64,000 bases of DNA from positions 17,453-81,452 of the forward strand of contig NZ_CYSR01000034.1 of assembly GCF_001458395.1 (NCBI RefSeq), written 5' to 3'. Shown here piece by piece: positions 44,383 to 54,403 of the stretch. This DNA is from Leisingera aquaemixtae. GTDB lineage: Bacteria > Pseudomonadota > Alphaproteobacteria > Rhodobacterales > Rhodobacteraceae. Each line of letters starts with the position of its first letter. The stretch's first letter is position 1. A program made the position numbers and the translations under genes. The notes beneath the pieces were generated by a model. The model made no database searches. It saw only the letters and a program-made list of their open reading frames with translations, and had not been told where the DNA came from.

Positions 44383-45354
44383 GTGCAGAAATCCCTAAGC
44401 CTGAGGTGGCTGGAGGTGTTCCAGCTTATTTCAAAGTCAGGATCAATACAAAAGGTTGCTGCTGAAACCGGCCTGTCGATCAGCACCGTGTCCAATCACC
44501 TGCGCAGTCTGGAAAGCGCGCTGGGGGTGGATCTGGTGGATCATACCCGCCGCCCGATGGGGCTGACCCCGGCCGGAGTCGTCTATGCCCGCTACGTCCA
44601 TGAGGGGCTGATGACGCTCAGACGCGGCGAGGCGGAGATCCGCTCCGGCAGCTGGCAGCACGCCACCGATCTGCGCATGGCGCTGCTGGATGATTTCGAC
44701 AACGAAGTCGGCCCGGAGCTGTTCCAGTTCCTGTCCACCGCCCTGCCCCGCTGCAATTTCCGCCACTACACCCGGCCCAGCCATGAGATCATCGCAAAGC
44801 TGCAGGAGCAGAAACTGGATGCCGGTGTCGCCACCCGCCCGGCGGGGCTGCTGCCGGATCTGATCGAGTACCCCTTGATGCGCGATCCGTTCATTCTGGT
44901 GGTGCCCGCCGCATACAGCGGCAGCGTCGAGGAGCTGACCAAACCGGAGGCGCCGCTGCCGTTCCTGCGCTATTCCCGCGACCACACCATCGGCAAGCAG
45001 ATCGAAACCCAGCTGACCCGGCTCAAGATCTCGCTGCCCAACCGGTTTGAGCTGGAATGCAACCAGTCGATCATCGGCCTGGTGGCCGAAGCCAGCGGCT
45101 GGACCGTGACCACCGCCGCCAGTTACCACCGCGCCCAGCGCTTTCACGACAAGGTCAAGGTCGTGCGCTTTCCAGGCAAGAGCTTTGCCCGGACGGTGTC
45201 GCTGTTCACATCCAGCGTCTATCCGGCGGCCACGTCGCAGCTGATCCATGAGGCGCTGCAAAAGTCTCTGCGCCATCATTTCACCGATCCGATCAGCGCC
45301 CGTTTCCCCTGGCTGGCCGAGGAGTTCCGGACGCTGCCGGCGCAAGACGCATAA
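44383..45354 (+). CDS. LysR-family transcriptional regulator
   Basis: 323 residues. N-terminal winged helix (about 5-65: LRWLEVFQLISKSGSIQKVA, then LSISTVSNHLRSLESALGVD), then a two-lobed effector domain. The GTG start at 44383 has AGGAGG 8 bp upstream. It is divergent from the TauABC-type importer and followed at 148 bp by the HisD-family gene, so it probably controls both in response to the imported compound. Confidence 0.93.
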   Translation: MQKSLSLRWLEVFQLISKSGSIQKVAAETGLSISTVSNHLRSLESALGVDLVDHTRRPMGLTPAGVVYARYVHEGLMTLRRGEAEIRSGSWQHATDLRMALLDDFDNEVGPELFQFLSTALPRCNFRHYTRPSHEIIAKLQEQKLDAGVATRPAGLLPDLIEYPLMRDPFILVVPAAYSGSVEELTKPEAPLPFLRYSRDHTIGKQIETQLTRLKISLPNRFELECNQSIIGLVAEASGWTVTTAASYHRAQRFHDKVKVVRFPGKSFARTVSLFTSSVYPAATSQLIHEALQKSLRHHFTDPISARFPWLAEEFRTLPAQDA

Positions 45355-45502
45355 AGGCAGACCCCAATTCGAAACAAACATTCGTGTTTCTCGAAACCAC
45401 CGGTCCCTGGCTTGACCGTTTAAGCCCTTGGGCGCTGTTTAAAGCGCAAACCGCACCGTGCGCTTCCCCGCACAACCGGCGGCCTTTCAAGGGACATGGA
45501 TC

Positions 45503-46780
45503 ATGGCAATCACTTATCTGAAACAGGCCCAGCCGCGCCCGGCCGCCGAGAACAGCGATATCCGCGACACCGTCGCGGTAATGCTCGCCAATATCCGGCG
45601 CGAGGGCGAGGAGGCAGTGCGCAGCTATGCGGAAAAGCTGGACGGCTGGACCGGCCCGATTGTGGTGACGGATGCCCAGCGCCGCGCCGCTTGCAACCGT
45701 GTTTCGCCGCAGACAAAGGAAGACATTCAGTTCGCCCACGCCAATATCCGCCGCTTTGCCGAGGCGCAGAAGGCCACCATGGGGGAATGCGAAGTGGAGG
45801 TGATCCCCGGCCTGATCGCGGGCCAGAAGCAGATCCCGGTGTCCAGCGCCGGCTGCTATGTGCCGGGCGGGCGCTACAGCCATATCGCCAGCGCGCTGAT
45901 GACCATCACCACCGCCAAGGTGGCAGGCGTGCCGCATATCACCGCAGTCTCGCCGCCGCGCCCCGGCAGCGGCATTCCCGATGCGATCATCTATGCCATG
46001 GACCTGTGCGGCGCGGACCTGATCCTGAACCTGGGCGGGGTGCAGGGCATTGCCGCCATGGCGCAGGGCCTGTTCGGGTCGCAGCCCGCCGACATTCTGG
46101 TCGGCCCCGGCAATTCCTATGTGGCGGAGGCCAAGCGGATGCTGTTCGGCGAGGTAGGCATCGACATGTTTGCAGGCCCCACGGACTCCCTGCTGATTGC
46201 CGATCACACCGCAGAGGTGGAAACCGTCGCCTGGGATCTGGTCAGCCAGGCAGAACACGGCGCCGACAGCCCGGTCTGGCTGGTCACCACCAGCGAGCCG
46301 CTGGCCAAGGGGGTCATGGCCCGCGCGCAGGCGCTGATTGACCAGTTGCCCGAACCCAACCTCTCTGCCGCCCACCGTGCTTGGCACGAACGCGCCGAAG
46401 TGGCCCTGTGCGGCAGCCGCGAGGAAGCCGCGCAGGCGGCCGACCGTTACGCGCCCGAACATCTGCAGGTGCAGGCCGAGGATCTGGACTGGTGGCTGGA
46501 CCGCCTCACCGCCTATGGCTCGCTGTTCCTGGGCAAGGAGACCACGGTGTCGTTCGGCGACAAGACCTCAGGCCCGAACCACGTGCTGCCGACCAGCGGC
46601 GCCGCGCGTTATACCGGCGGGCTGTCGGTGCACAAGTTCACCAAGACCGTGACCTGGCAGCGCTGCAACGCCGCCGCCTCACACGAACTGGCCCTGCGCA
46701 CAGCTAGGATCAGCCGCATGGAGGGAATGGAAGGCCACGCCATCGCCGCAGAGATGCGGCTGCAGCCGGAGACGGTTTGA
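45503..46780 (+). CDS. Histidinol dehydrogenase-family enzyme, candidate sulfopropanediol 3-dehydrogenase
   Basis: 425 residues, NAD-dependent HisD fold. Zinc-ligand and catalytic positions match HisD: Gln249 and His252 in SQAEHG, Glu319/His320 in APEHLQ, Asp353 in GDKTSGPNH and His412. The HisD substrate motif AGPSE reads AGPTD here, and the gene is not among other his genes. This points to a paralogue such as HpsN, which oxidises 2,3-dihydroxypropane-1-sulfonate to sulfolactate. The neighbouring sulfonate-type importer and LysR gene support this, but hpsO, hpsP and a sulfo-lyase are absent here. Biosynthetic HisD cannot be fully excluded. The ATG at 45503 follows AAGGGA. Confidence 0.8.
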   Translation: MAITYLKQAQPRPAAENSDIRDTVAVMLANIRREGEEAVRSYAEKLDGWTGPIVVTDAQRRAACNRVSPQTKEDIQFAHANIRRFAEAQKATMGECEVEVIPGLIAGQKQIPVSSAGCYVPGGRYSHIASALMTITTAKVAGVPHITAVSPPRPGSGIPDAIIYAMDLCGADLILNLGGVQGIAAMAQGLFGSQPADILVGPGNSYVAEAKRMLFGEVGIDMFAGPTDSLLIADHTAEVETVAWDLVSQAEHGADSPVWLVTTSEPLAKGVMARAQALIDQLPEPNLSAAHRAWHERAEVALCGSREEAAQAADRYAPEHLQVQAEDLDWWLDRLTAYGSLFLGKETTVSFGDKTSGPNHVLPTSGAARYTGGLSVHKFTKTVTWQRCNAAASHELALRTARISRMEGMEGHAIAAEMRLQPETV

Positions 46781-46801
46781 GGCCCTGCGGAAACGCCGGT
46801 C

Positions 46802-47320
46802 TCAGGACGGCGTTTCCAGCCGCTGATCCAGATCGACCGGCCCCAGCACGGCATCGTCGGGAATGCCTTCAAACCCGGTGACGGTGCCGCCATAGCGGTC
46901 CATGAACTGCGCAGCCGCCTCGGCTGAAGCGAAAGGCACCACCTCCGGCGCACCCATGCCGCCAGCCACATTGGAGCCGACCACGAAATGCGCCTCGCTG
47001 GCACCTATCCAGTTGTTGCTGCCGGGCTGGTCCCAGCTTGCCGCCGCCCCCATGTCGCTCACGTAAATGGCGGTGATCTCCGCATCCCGTTCCGGGCTTT
47101 TCACATAGGCGGCCAGATCGCGCACCTGGGCAAAGAACAGCGGTGCCGGAAAGCCGTCCAGGTGAATCTGCCCCTTGGGTCCGCCGTGTTCGGCGACATT
47201 CATCTGGCAGAAGTAACTGAGCGCAACCTCGGTCAGCTCAACCGGTGCAGGCGGCGCTTTGGCCTCTTCCTCCTGGCAGGCGGACAGGACCAGCGCAGCG
47301 GCCAAGGCCAGGCGTTTCAT
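46802..47320 (-). CDS. nosL: Nitrous oxide reductase accessory lipoprotein NosL
   Basis: 172 residues. The lipoprotein signal ends in LSAC (about residue 16). The NosL fold follows with the Cys-Met pair in FCQMNVAEHGGPKGQIHL, the copper-binding site in other NosL proteins. It is thought to deliver copper to NosZ with NosDFY in the periplasm. It is the last gene of the nos operon and overlaps nosY by 4 bp. nosX, found at this end of the Paracoccus cluster, is missing; a convergent HisD-family gene follows after 21 bp. Confidence 0.93.
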   Translation of the reverse strand: MKRLALAAALVLSACQEEEAKAPPAPVELTEVALSYFCQMNVAEHGGPKGQIHLDGFPAPLFFAQVRDLAAYVKSPERDAEITAIYVSDMGAAASWDQPGSNNWIGASEAHFVVGSNVAGGMGAPEVVPFASAEAAAQFMDRYGGTVTGFEGIPDDAVLGPVDLDQRLETPS

Positions 47321-48138
47321 GGCTCCACCCTCCGGAATGCAGCACAGGCCAGCAGGAATCCCAGCACGGGCCACAGCAAAAGCGACAGCGGTGCAGCCCA
47401 GCCCGGCAGCGCACTGGCTGCGCCTGCCATGCCGCTGGACAAGGCCACGCTTTCAGACGCCGCCACATTCCACAGCCGGAACGCATCTGCCGGGTTGGCG
47501 ACCATCACCCAGGGGAAGACCTTTTGGGTGAAGACCCCGCCGCTGTCCATCACCACAGCGCCCAAAAGGCCAAGGTCATAAAGCACCACAAACACCAGCC
47601 AGACACCCGCCGACAGACCCGCGGCCGCCGTTGCCCCGCTGCTGAGCGCCGACAGGGCATACCCCAGAACCAGGAACACCGCCCCCAGCAGGATCGAGGT
47701 CAGCACCAGCCGCCCCAACGCCATCAGGCTCTCCGCCCCGGCGCCGCCGAACCAGGCGGCAACGGCCCCTGCCGCGCCGAAGCCGATGCACATGGCAACC
47801 GCCAATGCCGCCAGATGGGCCATCAGCTTGCCCAGCAGGATCTCTCCCCGCCCCGCGGGATAGGCCAGGAGCAGGGCGAGGCTGCCCCGGTCGCGGTCGC
47901 CTGCCACCGCGTCAAACCCCATCATCAGCGCCAGCAGCGGTGCGAGGTAGACCGAAAGCGTGGTCATCGAGGCGACCGAGACCGTCAGCATGTCCACCCC
48001 CAGCGTCCCCGTTGGGGCCGACCCGGCAAAGGACAGCGCCAGCGCAAAGGCCAGCATGATCAGCGTCGCCATGAACAGCCAGCGGTTGCGGCGCAGGATC
48101 AGCATCTCGGCACGGGCAATGGCAAAGGCACGTCTCAT
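47317..48138 (-). CDS. nosY: ABC transporter permease NosY
   Basis: 273 residues with six hydrophobic segments and the ABC-2 type pattern VAGDRDRGSLALLLAYPAGR. It forms the NosDFY complex with ATPase NosF and periplasmic NosD, needed for maturation of the CuZ sulfide-copper centre of NosZ. It overlaps nosF and nosL by 4 bp each, so it is translationally coupled. Confidence 0.94.
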   Translation of the reverse strand: MRRAFAIARAEMLILRRNRWLFMATLIMLAFALALSFAGSAPTGTLGVDMLTVSVASMTTLSVYLAPLLALMMGFDAVAGDRDRGSLALLLAYPAGRGEILLGKLMAHLAALAVAMCIGFGAAGAVAAWFGGAGAESLMALGRLVLTSILLGAVFLVLGYALSALSSGATAAAGLSAGVWLVFVVLYDLGLLGAVVMDSGGVFTQKVFPWVMVANPADAFRLWNVAASESVALSSGMAGAASALPGWAAPLSLLLWPVLGFLLACAAFRRVEP

Positions 48139-49031
48139 TTGCGGTCCTCCCCGGAGTAATGGCGGTAAAGGTCTTCCAGCCGCGGCGGCACCATGTCGAT
48201 GTCGGCCACCGCGTCGCCCAAGGCGGCGATCCTGCGCAGCTCAGCCATCTTGTCCTGCGGCGAGCACAGGATCTCGACCGAAGCGCCATTGATCCGCCGC
48301 CCGCCGGTTTCGGTTGCGATCCGGTCAGCGTGCGCGCCGCTGGCCTGCACCCGCAGCTTGACCGGCAGTCCGGCCTGCGACGTCAGGCCCGCCAGCGTGT
48401 CGTCCGCCACCTTGATGCCCTTGCGCAGGATGGCGATGCGGTCGGTGCGCGCCTCCACCTCTGTCAGCGCGTGGGAGGCGATCAGCACCGCCGCGCCCTG
48501 CTCTGCCAGCTCGTTGATAATGGCATAAAGGTCCTGGCGCGAGATCGGGTCCAGCCCGCTGGTGGGTTCATCCAGCAGCGCCAGTTTCGGGCGGCCCAGC
48601 AGCACCTGCGCCAAGCCCAGACGCTGCCGCATCCCCTTGGAGTAGGCACCGATGCGGCGGTGCATCGCCTCGCCCAGGCCAACCCGTTCCAGGAGGCCGT
48701 CAATATCCGCGCGTTCACCGGCCAGGCGGGCAAACAGAGTCAGTTGCTCATGCCCCGTCAGTGCCGGGTGAAAGCTGACCGCCTCCGGCAGAAAGGCAGT
48801 GGCGGCCCGCGCCGCGGCGCTGCCGGGGGCTGCACCGCAAATGCGGATGCTGCCGCCCTCATGCCGGATCAGGCCCAGCACCGCCTTGATCAAGGTCGAC
48901 TTGCCCGCACCGTTGTGGCCCAAGAGCGCCAGCCGTTCACCCGGCGCAATGTCCAGATCGATGCCATGCAGCACCTGTGTCTTGCCGCGGAACTTGTCCA
49001 GCGCGCGGATCTGCAGCGGAGAGTTATCCAT
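48135..49031 (-). CDS. nosF: ABC transporter ATPase NosF
   Basis: 298 residues. Walker A GHNGAGKST, signature YSKGMRQRLGLAQ, Walker B LALLDEPTSGLDP and H-loop ASHALTEVEA. It drives the NosDFY complex. The ATG at 49031 (MDNSPLQIRA) overlaps the nosD stop by 8 bp; an upstream in-frame ATG at 49055 is possible but would overlap more. Confidence 0.94.
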   Translation of the reverse strand: MDNSPLQIRALDKFRGKTQVLHGIDLDIAPGERLALLGHNGAGKSTLIKAVLGLIRHEGGSIRICGAAPGSAAARAATAFLPEAVSFHPALTGHEQLTLFARLAGERADIDGLLERVGLGEAMHRRIGAYSKGMRQRLGLAQVLLGRPKLALLDEPTSGLDPISRQDLYAIINELAEQGAAVLIASHALTEVEARTDRIAILRKGIKVADDTLAGLTSQAGLPVKLRVQASGAHADRIATETGGRRINGASVEILCSPQDKMAELRRIAALGDAVADIDMVPPRLEDLYRHYSGEDRK

Positions 49032-50292
49032 CGTGTTCAACCTTTCTGGCGGCATCGGGCCGCGCTGGCCGCATCAGCGGGTGGCTGTCGATCACCCCGC
49101 CGGGCAGCAGCGCCGGAAACGCCGACTGCGACCAGCGCACCAGCTGCACCGCGGGCGATCCCATCAAGAGTTTTGCCGCCGGCTGGGTCCACAGCACATG
49201 GTCCATGCTGTCATTGGGACGGTATGGGGCATCGGCGATGCCGTCTCCGTCCACATCGAAACCTGCGAAGTCGGACCAGTAATTGCCCCGGCCCTCCTCG
49301 CTCCATTCCACCCATTTGGTGGACACGAATTTCACCTGATGCCGGTTGCCGACAAAGGCGTTCCCAACCATCCGGTTGCCATCGCTGCCGGCGGTAAAGT
49401 GGATGCCGATACCGCAGCCCTCGAACCAGTTGCCGGAGAAATCATTCTTGTGCGCGTTGTAAAGGAAGGTGCATTTGTCCCTGGCCCCCTTCACATAGTT
49501 GCCGCGTATCTCGCCCTGGTTGGCATAGTTCAGCATCACCCCGTGATCGCGGTCATTCAGCGAGACATTCCCGGTCACCTTGACCCGTTTTGAGAACATC
49601 ACCGCATATCCCAGATGATTGCCGATCGAGACGTTGCCCGAGACCTGGGAATTGTCGGCGTACATGTAATGCACGGCGAACCGCAGGTCGCGGAAGGTGT
49701 TGTTGGTGAACGCGTTCTTCTTGGAACTGTTCACAAAAATCCCGTCGCGGCCAAAGCGGATGTCGTTGCCGTCCACCGCCGCGCCCGGCGCGTTCCAGAC
49801 ATAGACCCCGTTGCCGCGGGCGTTCATGTGCCGGTCGAGGCGCCCCTCGATCCGGTTGCCCTGCACCAGGCTGTCTTTCGCCCCATGAATATCCACACCA
49901 TACAGATTGCCCAGCAGCACGTTGTTCAGGATCTGCGGCGCCGTCGCGGTCTTGGTCAGTTTGATGCCGCTGTCGATCTCCTGATGCGAAGAGCCGGAGC
50001 CAACAACCGTCAGGTTCTGCACGGTAACGCCGGGGCCAGTCACCGTGATGACCGACCCCAGCCCCCGGCCGTCCAGTGTGGCATGGCCCTGGCCATCAAT
50101 GATGACAGGGCGGTCCAGCACCAGGGTCTCGGCATATTCGCCGGGGGCGAGGCGGAGGGTGTCGCCATCCGCCGCCTGCGCCAGTGTTTCGGAAATGGCC
50201 CCTGCCCGGTTGGGCACATCCCAGTCCGCTGCCCAGGCGGGCGTCAGGCAGGAGAGAGCCGCAACGAAGGATATGGGCAGGAGCCGTTTCAT
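49024..50292 (-). CDS. nosD: Periplasmic copper-centre maturation protein NosD
   Basis: 422 residues. Sec signal at about 1-20 (MKRLLPISFVAALSCLTPAW), then a right-handed parallel beta-helix with CASH-type repeats (many N-x-F/V and GN-V turns such as VSIGNHLGYAVMFSKRVKVT). It is the periplasmic partner of NosF and NosY that interacts with NosL and NosZ during CuZ assembly. The ATG at 50292 begins the signal peptide and follows nosZ by 2 bp. Confidence 0.94.
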   Translation of the reverse strand: MKRLLPISFVAALSCLTPAWAADWDVPNRAGAISETLAQAADGDTLRLAPGEYAETLVLDRPVIIDGQGHATLDGRGLGSVITVTGPGVTVQNLTVVGSGSSHQEIDSGIKLTKTATAPQILNNVLLGNLYGVDIHGAKDSLVQGNRIEGRLDRHMNARGNGVYVWNAPGAAVDGNDIRFGRDGIFVNSSKKNAFTNNTFRDLRFAVHYMYADNSQVSGNVSIGNHLGYAVMFSKRVKVTGNVSLNDRDHGVMLNYANQGEIRGNYVKGARDKCTFLYNAHKNDFSGNWFEGCGIGIHFTAGSDGNRMVGNAFVGNRHQVKFVSTKWVEWSEEGRGNYWSDFAGFDVDGDGIADAPYRPNDSMDHVLWTQPAAKLLMGSPAVQLVRWSQSAFPALLPGGVIDSHPLMRPARPDAARKVEHDG

Positions 50293-50294
50293 GT

Positions 50295-52202
50295 TTATGC
50301 GCTCCGCGGCTCGACCAGCATCCGGCCGCGCATCTCCATGTGCAGCGCGTGGCAGAACCACTGGCAATAGTACCAATGCACGCCCGGACGTTCGGCAATG
50401 AAAGTAACCGAGGCAGTTGCCAGCGGACCGACTTCCATCGCGATGCCGAAGTTCGACAGGCAGAAGCCGTGGGTCAGGTCGTCGATATCGTCCAGGTTGG
50501 TGACATAGACGGTGACCTCGTCGCCCTGCTTCACCGTGAACTTCTCAAGGCTGAAATTCGGCGCCTGGCTGGACATGTAGACCCGCACCTTGTCACCGTC
50601 GCGGATGATGGTGTCCTGATAGTCGTCCAAATCGACGCCATCCGCCTCAGCCTGCTTGCGCGCGTCTTCCCACATCGGGTCGTTGCGGTCCCAGATGCTG
50701 GCCGGGTTCACCTTGGAGCGGTGCACGATGATCGAGTCATGCGGCTCTGCAAAGGTCGGGCCGTCGTGGACCACCTTCATCTTGTCGCCGGAAATGTCGA
50801 TCAGCTGCTCGTTCTCGGGCTTCAGCGGGCCGACGTTCAGGAACCGGTCCTTGGAGAACTTGTTCATCGAGATCAGCCACTTGCCGTCCGCCTCGGCGGT
50901 TTCGCCCATGGAGGTGGAGTTGTGGCCCGGCTGGTACTGCACATCGACCTTGTCGAGGATCGGGTCCACATCAGCGCCGGCATATGCCTCGATCGCCTTG
51001 GCGATGTCCCACTTCACCACCTGGCTGTCGAGGAACAGGGTGGTGTAGGCATAGCCGCGGTTGTCGAAGGCGGTGTGGAGCGGGCCGAGGCCCAGCTGCG
51101 GTTCCGCCACGATGGCCGAGCGCGGATCTGCGTCGGCATCGAACAGCGCGTCCAGCTTCTCAACGTCGATCACCGAGACGGTCGGCGACAGCTTGCCGTT
51201 GACGCAGACGTGCTTCTTGTCGGGCGCGGTGTTGATGCCGTGCGGCGAGTTCGGGATCGGGATGTAGCGGGTCAGCTTGCCCGGCGCACCCTTGCGGCCG
51301 TCCACCACCTTGGCGCCGTTCAGTTCCTGATACTCGCCAGCTTCGATGGCGGCTTCGATGGCCGCGATGTTGAAGACAACCACGTGATCCAGCTCGTTCT
51401 CGGTCATCTCGGCGAGCGTCATGCCCATTTCCGAGTTGTAGGAGGTCGAGTAGGCGTATTTGCCCTGATAATCGCAGTCGGTGTTGTCCAGGTTGCCCGA
51501 AACGATCACCTGCCAGGCGACTTCCATGGTGTCGCCGTCGATGGCGGAGAAGATGTTCACGTACTGCGACGGATCATCCAGGATCTGGCCGTCGTTCACC
51601 AGCGGCGCCTCATGCTCGCCGTTGGCAAAGACATAGCCGGTGCGCGGGAATTTCTGCGGGCGCAGGCCGTGGATGTCCTTGGCGTTGGGGATCTCGATGA
51701 TCTTGTCGCATTTCATCACATCGCAGCGCACCCGCGCGACGCGGGTGTTTGCCTTGTCGTTCATGAACAGGTAACGGCCGTCATAGGTGCCGTCGGTGAA
51801 CGACATATGCGGGTGGTGCAGGTCGCCGTTGTCGTAGGTTTCCTTGCCGTTGGCGGCCAGGAATTCCTTGGTCTCCGGCAGCAGGCCCTCGGTCAGGATC
51901 TTCTTGGACTCGTTGGTCTGGCCCCAGCCGGTGGCGGAGCAGCGGTTGAACACCGGGATCCGCATCAGTTCGCGCATGGACGGCACGCCCAGAATGCGCA
52001 GTTCGCCGGTCTGGCCCGAGGACCAGAAGCCGTAGTATTCATCCAGTTCGCCCGGCGCCAGGTTGACGCCCGCGGCCTGTGCAGGCTTGGCGCCCAGCAG
52101 GGCAGAGCCGGCGCCGGTGGCCGCCAGCACGGCACCGGAGGCGGTGGCCCCCAAGAGGCCGCGGCGGGTGACGGGCAGTTTGTTATTCAGGTCTTCAGAC
52201 AT
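50295..52202 (-). CDS. nosZ: Nitrous oxide reductase (TAT-dependent, clade I)
   Basis: 635 residues. Reduces N2O to N2 in the periplasm, the last step of denitrification. Seen: twin-arginine signal ([20 protein letters not shown]), a seven-bladed propeller with histidines for the CuZ centre (for example [12 protein letters not shown] and [12 protein letters not shown]), and a C-terminal cupredoxin domain with the CuA motif [15 protein letters not shown]. The Tat signal marks clade [10 protein letters not shown] lies just before the ATG at 52202. It is placed between nosR and nosD as in Paracoccus. No other denitrification reductase gene lies in the window, so the cell may be a partial denitrifier or carry the rest elsewhere. 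Confidence 0.97.
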   Translation of the reverse strand: MSEDLNNKLPVTRRGLLGATASGAVLAATGAGSALLGAKPAQAAGVNLAPGELDEYYGFWSSGQTGELRILGVPSMRELMRIPVFNRCSATGWGQTNESKKILTEGLLPETKEFLAANGKETYDNGDLHHPHMSFTDGTYDGRYLFMNDKANTRVARVRCDVMKCDKIIEIPNAKDIHGLRPQKFPRTGYVFANGEHEAPLVNDGQILDDPSQYVNIFSAIDGDTMEVAWQVIVSGNLDNTDCDYQGKYAYSTSYNSEMGMTLAEMTENELDHVVVFNIAAIEAAIEAGEYQELNGAKVVDGRKGAPGKLTRYIPIPNSPHGINTAPDKKHVCVNGKLSPTVSVIDVEKLDALFDADADPRSAIVAEPQLGLGPLHTAFDNRGYAYTTLFLDSQVVKWDIAKAIEAYAGADVDPILDKVDVQYQPGHNSTSMGETAEADGKWLISMNKFSKDRFLNVGPLKPENEQLIDISGDKMKVVHDGPTFAEPHDSIIVHRSKVNPASIWDRNDPMWEDARKQAEADGVDLDDYQDTIIRDGDKVRVYMSSQAPNFSLEKFTVKQGDEVTVYVTNLDDIDDLTHGFCLSNFGIAMEVGPLATASVTFIAERPGVHWYYCQWFCHALHMEMRGRMLVEPRSA

Positions 52203-52213
52203 GATGTCCTCCT

Positions 52214-54403
52214 TCAGGAAACTTTGATCCTGTTCGCGTTGGGGTGATTGGCAGGCGGCCGGCCCAGAGCAACGTCCGGTGCGGGGCTGCCGGTCTTGGC
52301 CCGGCGTTTCAGCTGTTTGATGACAACCGGGCATTTAGCTTCGGATTGGTAGAGAACCTGGCAATGCAGGCAGTTCACACATTCGTTCGGGTTGATCTCA
52401 CCCGTCGGGTGGATCGCCTGAACGGGGCACTCGTTGGCACAGGTCTGGCAGGGGTGGCCGCACTCATGATAGCGCTTCAGCCAGTCGAACATCCGCACCC
52501 GCGCCGGGATCGCCAGCGCCGCGCCCAGCGGGCACATGTAGCGGCAATAGAAACGCTCAATGAACAGCCCGGCCAGCAAGAGCGCCACGGCAAAGACCAC
52601 AAACGGCCAGTCGCGCACGAATTTCAGGATGATCGCGGTCTTGAACGGCTCCACCTCGGCATAGGTTTCAGCCAGCGGGATCGACACCATCGAGACACCG
52701 AACAAACCGAGGAAGATCATGTATTTTACAGGCCACAGGCGTTCATGCAGGCCCCACGGCAGGGTGATCTGTGGCACCTTGAAGGCGCGGGCAATCTTGT
52801 TGGTGAGCTCCTGCAACGCGCCGAACGGGCACAGCCAGCCGCAATAGGCGCCGCGGCCCCAGAACAACAGCGCTGCAGCAACCGCAAACCACTGAATGAA
52901 GACCAGCGGGTCCAGCAGGAACGCGTCCCAGGAAAAGCCGCTGCGCAAGGACCCGGCCAGTGCCATCAGGTTCACCACGCTCAGCTGCGCATTGGCGTAC
53001 CAGCCCAGGAACACCAGGGTGACGGTCAGATATCCGATCCGGAACCAGTAGAAAGTGCGCGCGTTCACAGTCGCCTGGAACTGGAAGAAGAATACCCCAG
53101 TCAGCACCAGCAGCATCACGGCAAGAACACCGATCTCGACGGTGCGGTCTTTCCAGATCCGCTGCCACAGGGCGGCCTTGGCGGCGGCCTCGCTGGTGTC
53201 GTCCTCCACCACCTTGGGCGCAGGCGCGGCAGGCAGCAGATACTGTTCCGGCAGCTTGTAGCCCAGATCGAAGGTCAGAAACGCCCGTTCCAGCGCGCCC
53301 ACGGAGCGCTGCACCAAGAGCTGCAGTCGGAACGGTTCAGCCGGGTCGAACTCCGCATCCGCCGGGATCTTGAACAGGTCCAGCTCGGCAAAGCTGGGGC
53401 TGTCCGCTGTGGCCAGCGACCCCAGCCGTTTGTGCTGGCGGTCAAAGAAGCGCACCGAGGCATCGCCCTGGATCAGCTGGACCCGGTCGAAAATTCCGCC
53501 GCGCACGTAGCCAGAACCCTTGAAGCTGTAACTGCCGCGCCCGAGTACCAGAATGGCGTGCTCGCCCTCCTTCAGCCAGGACGTGAGGTTCTGGTATTCC
53601 GCCTCGCCCAGCAGCGACTTGCCGATGGAGGGAACGGATACCAGAGCCATATGCATGTCGATGAAGGTGTCGTCCGGCGCGCCGCGCTCCCGCCGCCGGA
53701 TCGCGCGCTGGTCGCCGGTGGCCTCAAAGGCCGCGTTGATCTGGCCGACGTCCAGCGTCATCCGCCGCACAGAGCCGTCGCCCGCCAGCGTGGTCCAGTC
53801 CGCAGCCTCCTCGCGGGCCATGTCGACCTCGCGCTTGGGCCCATCCGGCTGCACCGGCGACAAGCCCCCCAGGCCCAGCGCACGCGCCACCTTGATGCCG
53901 GCGCGCACAAGGCTGTCGTCGATCACCATGATGGTCACAGTCGCGCCGGAAATGATGTCGAGGTCATGGGCATCGCCGCCTGCCGCCGCCTCGGCCTTCA
54001 GGTCCAGCCCGGCATAGCTTTCGGTCAGCTTGACCATCTTGGAGTTCGGAATGCCGATCAGAACGATCGGTTCGGAGTGCTTGACCAGCTTCACGCCCGT
54101 CAGCACCGCATCGGTATCAATTGCCGCCACCACGTGGATCGGCTTGCCGCTGTAGCCGGTTGTGCCGACGAAATCGGAGGTCAGAAAGGCATAGGCAACT
54201 GTCTCGCCCGCCTTCAGCACCGGCGCCACCGGCACATCGCTGCGCACCGGGCCAAAACCGTCGGCGCCGGGCACCAGATCGGCGGGTGTCAGTTCTGTCA
54301 GGAAGGAATCGAGGCTGTCCGCCTCAGCCGCCGCAGCGATAAGCGCGGCGATGGTTATCACGAGGGCCGCTAGCCAGCCCCGCAAGGCGCGTGTCAGGAC
54401 CAA
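52214..54403 (-). CDS. nosR: Membrane flavo-iron-sulfur regulator/electron donor NosR
   Basis: 729 residues. Signal/anchor at about 6-26; periplasmic FMN-binding domain with the flavinylation-type motif SGATVT (about 153-158); several membrane helices; cytoplasmic CGWLCP and CRYMCP motifs. Two ferredoxin-like 4Fe-4S motifs lie near the C-terminus ([13 protein letters not shown] and CVNCLHC). It supplies electrons to NosZ and supports nos expression. The start is a TTG at 54403, with AAAGGAG 7 bp upstream, overlapping the nosC stop by 10 bp. Covalent flavin would need an ApbE/NosX-type transferase, which is not encoded here. Confidence 0.95.
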   Translation of the reverse strand: MVLTRALRGWLAALVITIAALIAAAAEADSLDSFLTELTPADLVPGADGFGPVRSDVPVAPVLKAGETVAYAFLTSDFVGTTGYSGKPIHVVAAIDTDAVLTGVKLVKHSEPIVLIGIPNSKMVKLTESYAGLDLKAEAAAGGDAHDLDIISGATVTIMVIDDSLVRAGIKVARALGLGGLSPVQPDGPKREVDMAREEAADWTTLAGDGSVRRMTLDVGQINAAFEATGDQRAIRRRERGAPDDTFIDMHMALVSVPSIGKSLLGEAEYQNLTSWLKEGEHAILVLGRGSYSFKGSGYVRGGIFDRVQLIQGDASVRFFDRQHKRLGSLATADSPSFAELDLFKIPADAEFDPAEPFRLQLLVQRSVGALERAFLTFDLGYKLPEQYLLPAAPAPKVVEDDTSEAAAKAALWQRIWKDRTVEIGVLAVMLLVLTGVFFFQFQATVNARTFYWFRIGYLTVTLVFLGWYANAQLSVVNLMALAGSLRSGFSWDAFLLDPLVFIQWFAVAAALLFWGRGAYCGWLCPFGALQELTNKIARAFKVPQITLPWGLHERLWPVKYMIFLGLFGVSMVSIPLAETYAEVEPFKTAIILKFVRDWPFVVFAVALLLAGLFIERFYCRYMCPLGAALAIPARVRMFDWLKRYHECGHPCQTCANECPVQAIHPTGEINPNECVNCLHCQVLYQSEAKCPVVIKQLKRRAKTGSPAPDVALGRPPANHPNANRIKVS

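Noticed and set aside
45503..46780. Plain biosynthetic histidinol dehydrogenase hisD
   Set aside because: The altered AGPTD motif and the sulfonate-type neighbourhood argue for a paralogue. This is a preference, not proof.
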